DNA of 41,208 nucleotides, taken from the NCBI GenBank assembly GCA_030524705.1, contig JAUNGD010000029.1:1-41208 (forward strand), in the 5' to 3' direction. The DNA comes from Lachnospiraceae bacterium (lineage in GTDB: Bacteria > Bacillota > Clostridia > Lachnospirales > Lachnospiraceae). Each line of letters starts with the position of its first letter. The first letter of the stretch is position 1. Shown one piece after another: positions 41,142 to 41,208 of the stretch. The notes beneath the pieces were generated by a model. It worked only from the letters and a program-made list of their open reading frames with translations. It ran no database searches and was not told where the DNA came from. The position numbers and the translations under genes are program-made.

Positions 41142-41208
41142 ATGGAAAAGAAAAAAGGGTTACAAATATCATTAACCACTCAGATTCTGGTTGCCACGGT
41201 AGCCGGTA
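41142..41208 (+). CDS. Start of a probable dicarboxylate/amino acid:cation symporter (cut by window end)
   Basis: Only 22 codons are present: MEKKKGLQISLTTQILVATVAG. The pattern basic start, then LSLTTQILV and a glycine-containing helix is typical of the first helix of DAACS (Na+ or H+:dicarboxylate) carriers. AGGGAAAA precedes the ATG. It lies 60 bp after the regulator in the same direction, so it may be another transport gene of the island. The family call is tentative because so little is visible. Confidence 0.5.
   Translation, partial: MEKKKGLQISLTTQILVATVAG

Overview
The window looks like chromosome of a spore-forming, anaerobic Firmicute of the class Clostridia, most likely family Lachnospiraceae. 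The reasons are moderate GC, strong AGGAGG-type ribosome sites, sporulation genes (yabP, yabQ, spoIIE) in the classic Firmicute order rqcP-yabP-yabQ-divIC-spoIIE-tilS-hpt-ftsH, and protein features typical of gut Clostridia (YARHG proteins, PG-binding-4/YkuD L,D-transpeptidases, FdrA/DUF1116/DUF2877 proteins). The assignment is an inference from gene content; no rRNA or tRNA is present.

Region 1 (1-7506) is housekeeping and sporulation: HU, the S4 protein RqcP, YabP/YabQ, DivIC, an unusually short SpoIIE without the membrane domain, TilS, hypoxanthine phosphoribosyltransferase and FtsH. A SigE-like promoter precedes yabP and a promoter with the 21-bp spacing known from Spo0A-activated spoIIE precedes spoIIE. 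A 427-bp gap after ftsH holds nested inverted repeats, an orphan promoter and a strong terminator. Region 2 (7934-25253) holds a cytoplasmic GH13 glucan hydrolase and then an envelope and repair run: L,D-transpeptidase, Ddl, MurF, Pth, Mfd and a PrsA-like lipoprotein with a large acidic insertion. It continues with a second L,D-transpeptidase, an ArsR-type regulator joined to a zinc-ribbon/YARHG membrane protein, and citrate synthase.

Region 3 (25478-41208) is an accessory catabolic island and the most interesting part. It encodes a nearly complete anaerobic allantoin pathway: allantoinase (AllB), an NCS1 permease, allantoate amidohydrolase (AllC), ureidoglycine aminohydrolase (AllE), ureidoglycolate dehydrogenase (AllD), an AllF-AllG fusion and AllH (together the oxamate carbamoyltransferase) and carbamate kinase (AllK). 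The inferred flow is allantoin -> allantoate -> ureidoglycine -> ureidoglycolate -> oxalurate -> oxamate + carbamoyl phosphate -> ATP + CO2 + NH3. There is no ureidoglycolate lyase, glyoxylate carboligase or glycerate branch in the window, so the cluster is dedicated to the oxamate/ATP branch. An LctP-family (lactate/glycolate) permease in the operon is a good candidate carrier for oxamate, a lactate/pyruvate analogue. A 64-residue two-helix membrane protein, a three-domain regulator (XRE-like HTH + GntR wHTH + FCD) and the start of a probable dicarboxylate symporter complete the island. A perfect 16-bp palindrome just downstream of the allE promoter shares its GGTTGACC core with the allB leader, which suggests a common operator for the local regulator.

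Nearly all genes lie on the + strand; only allH and an alpha/beta hydrolase are on the - strand, each divergent from an allantoin transcription unit.
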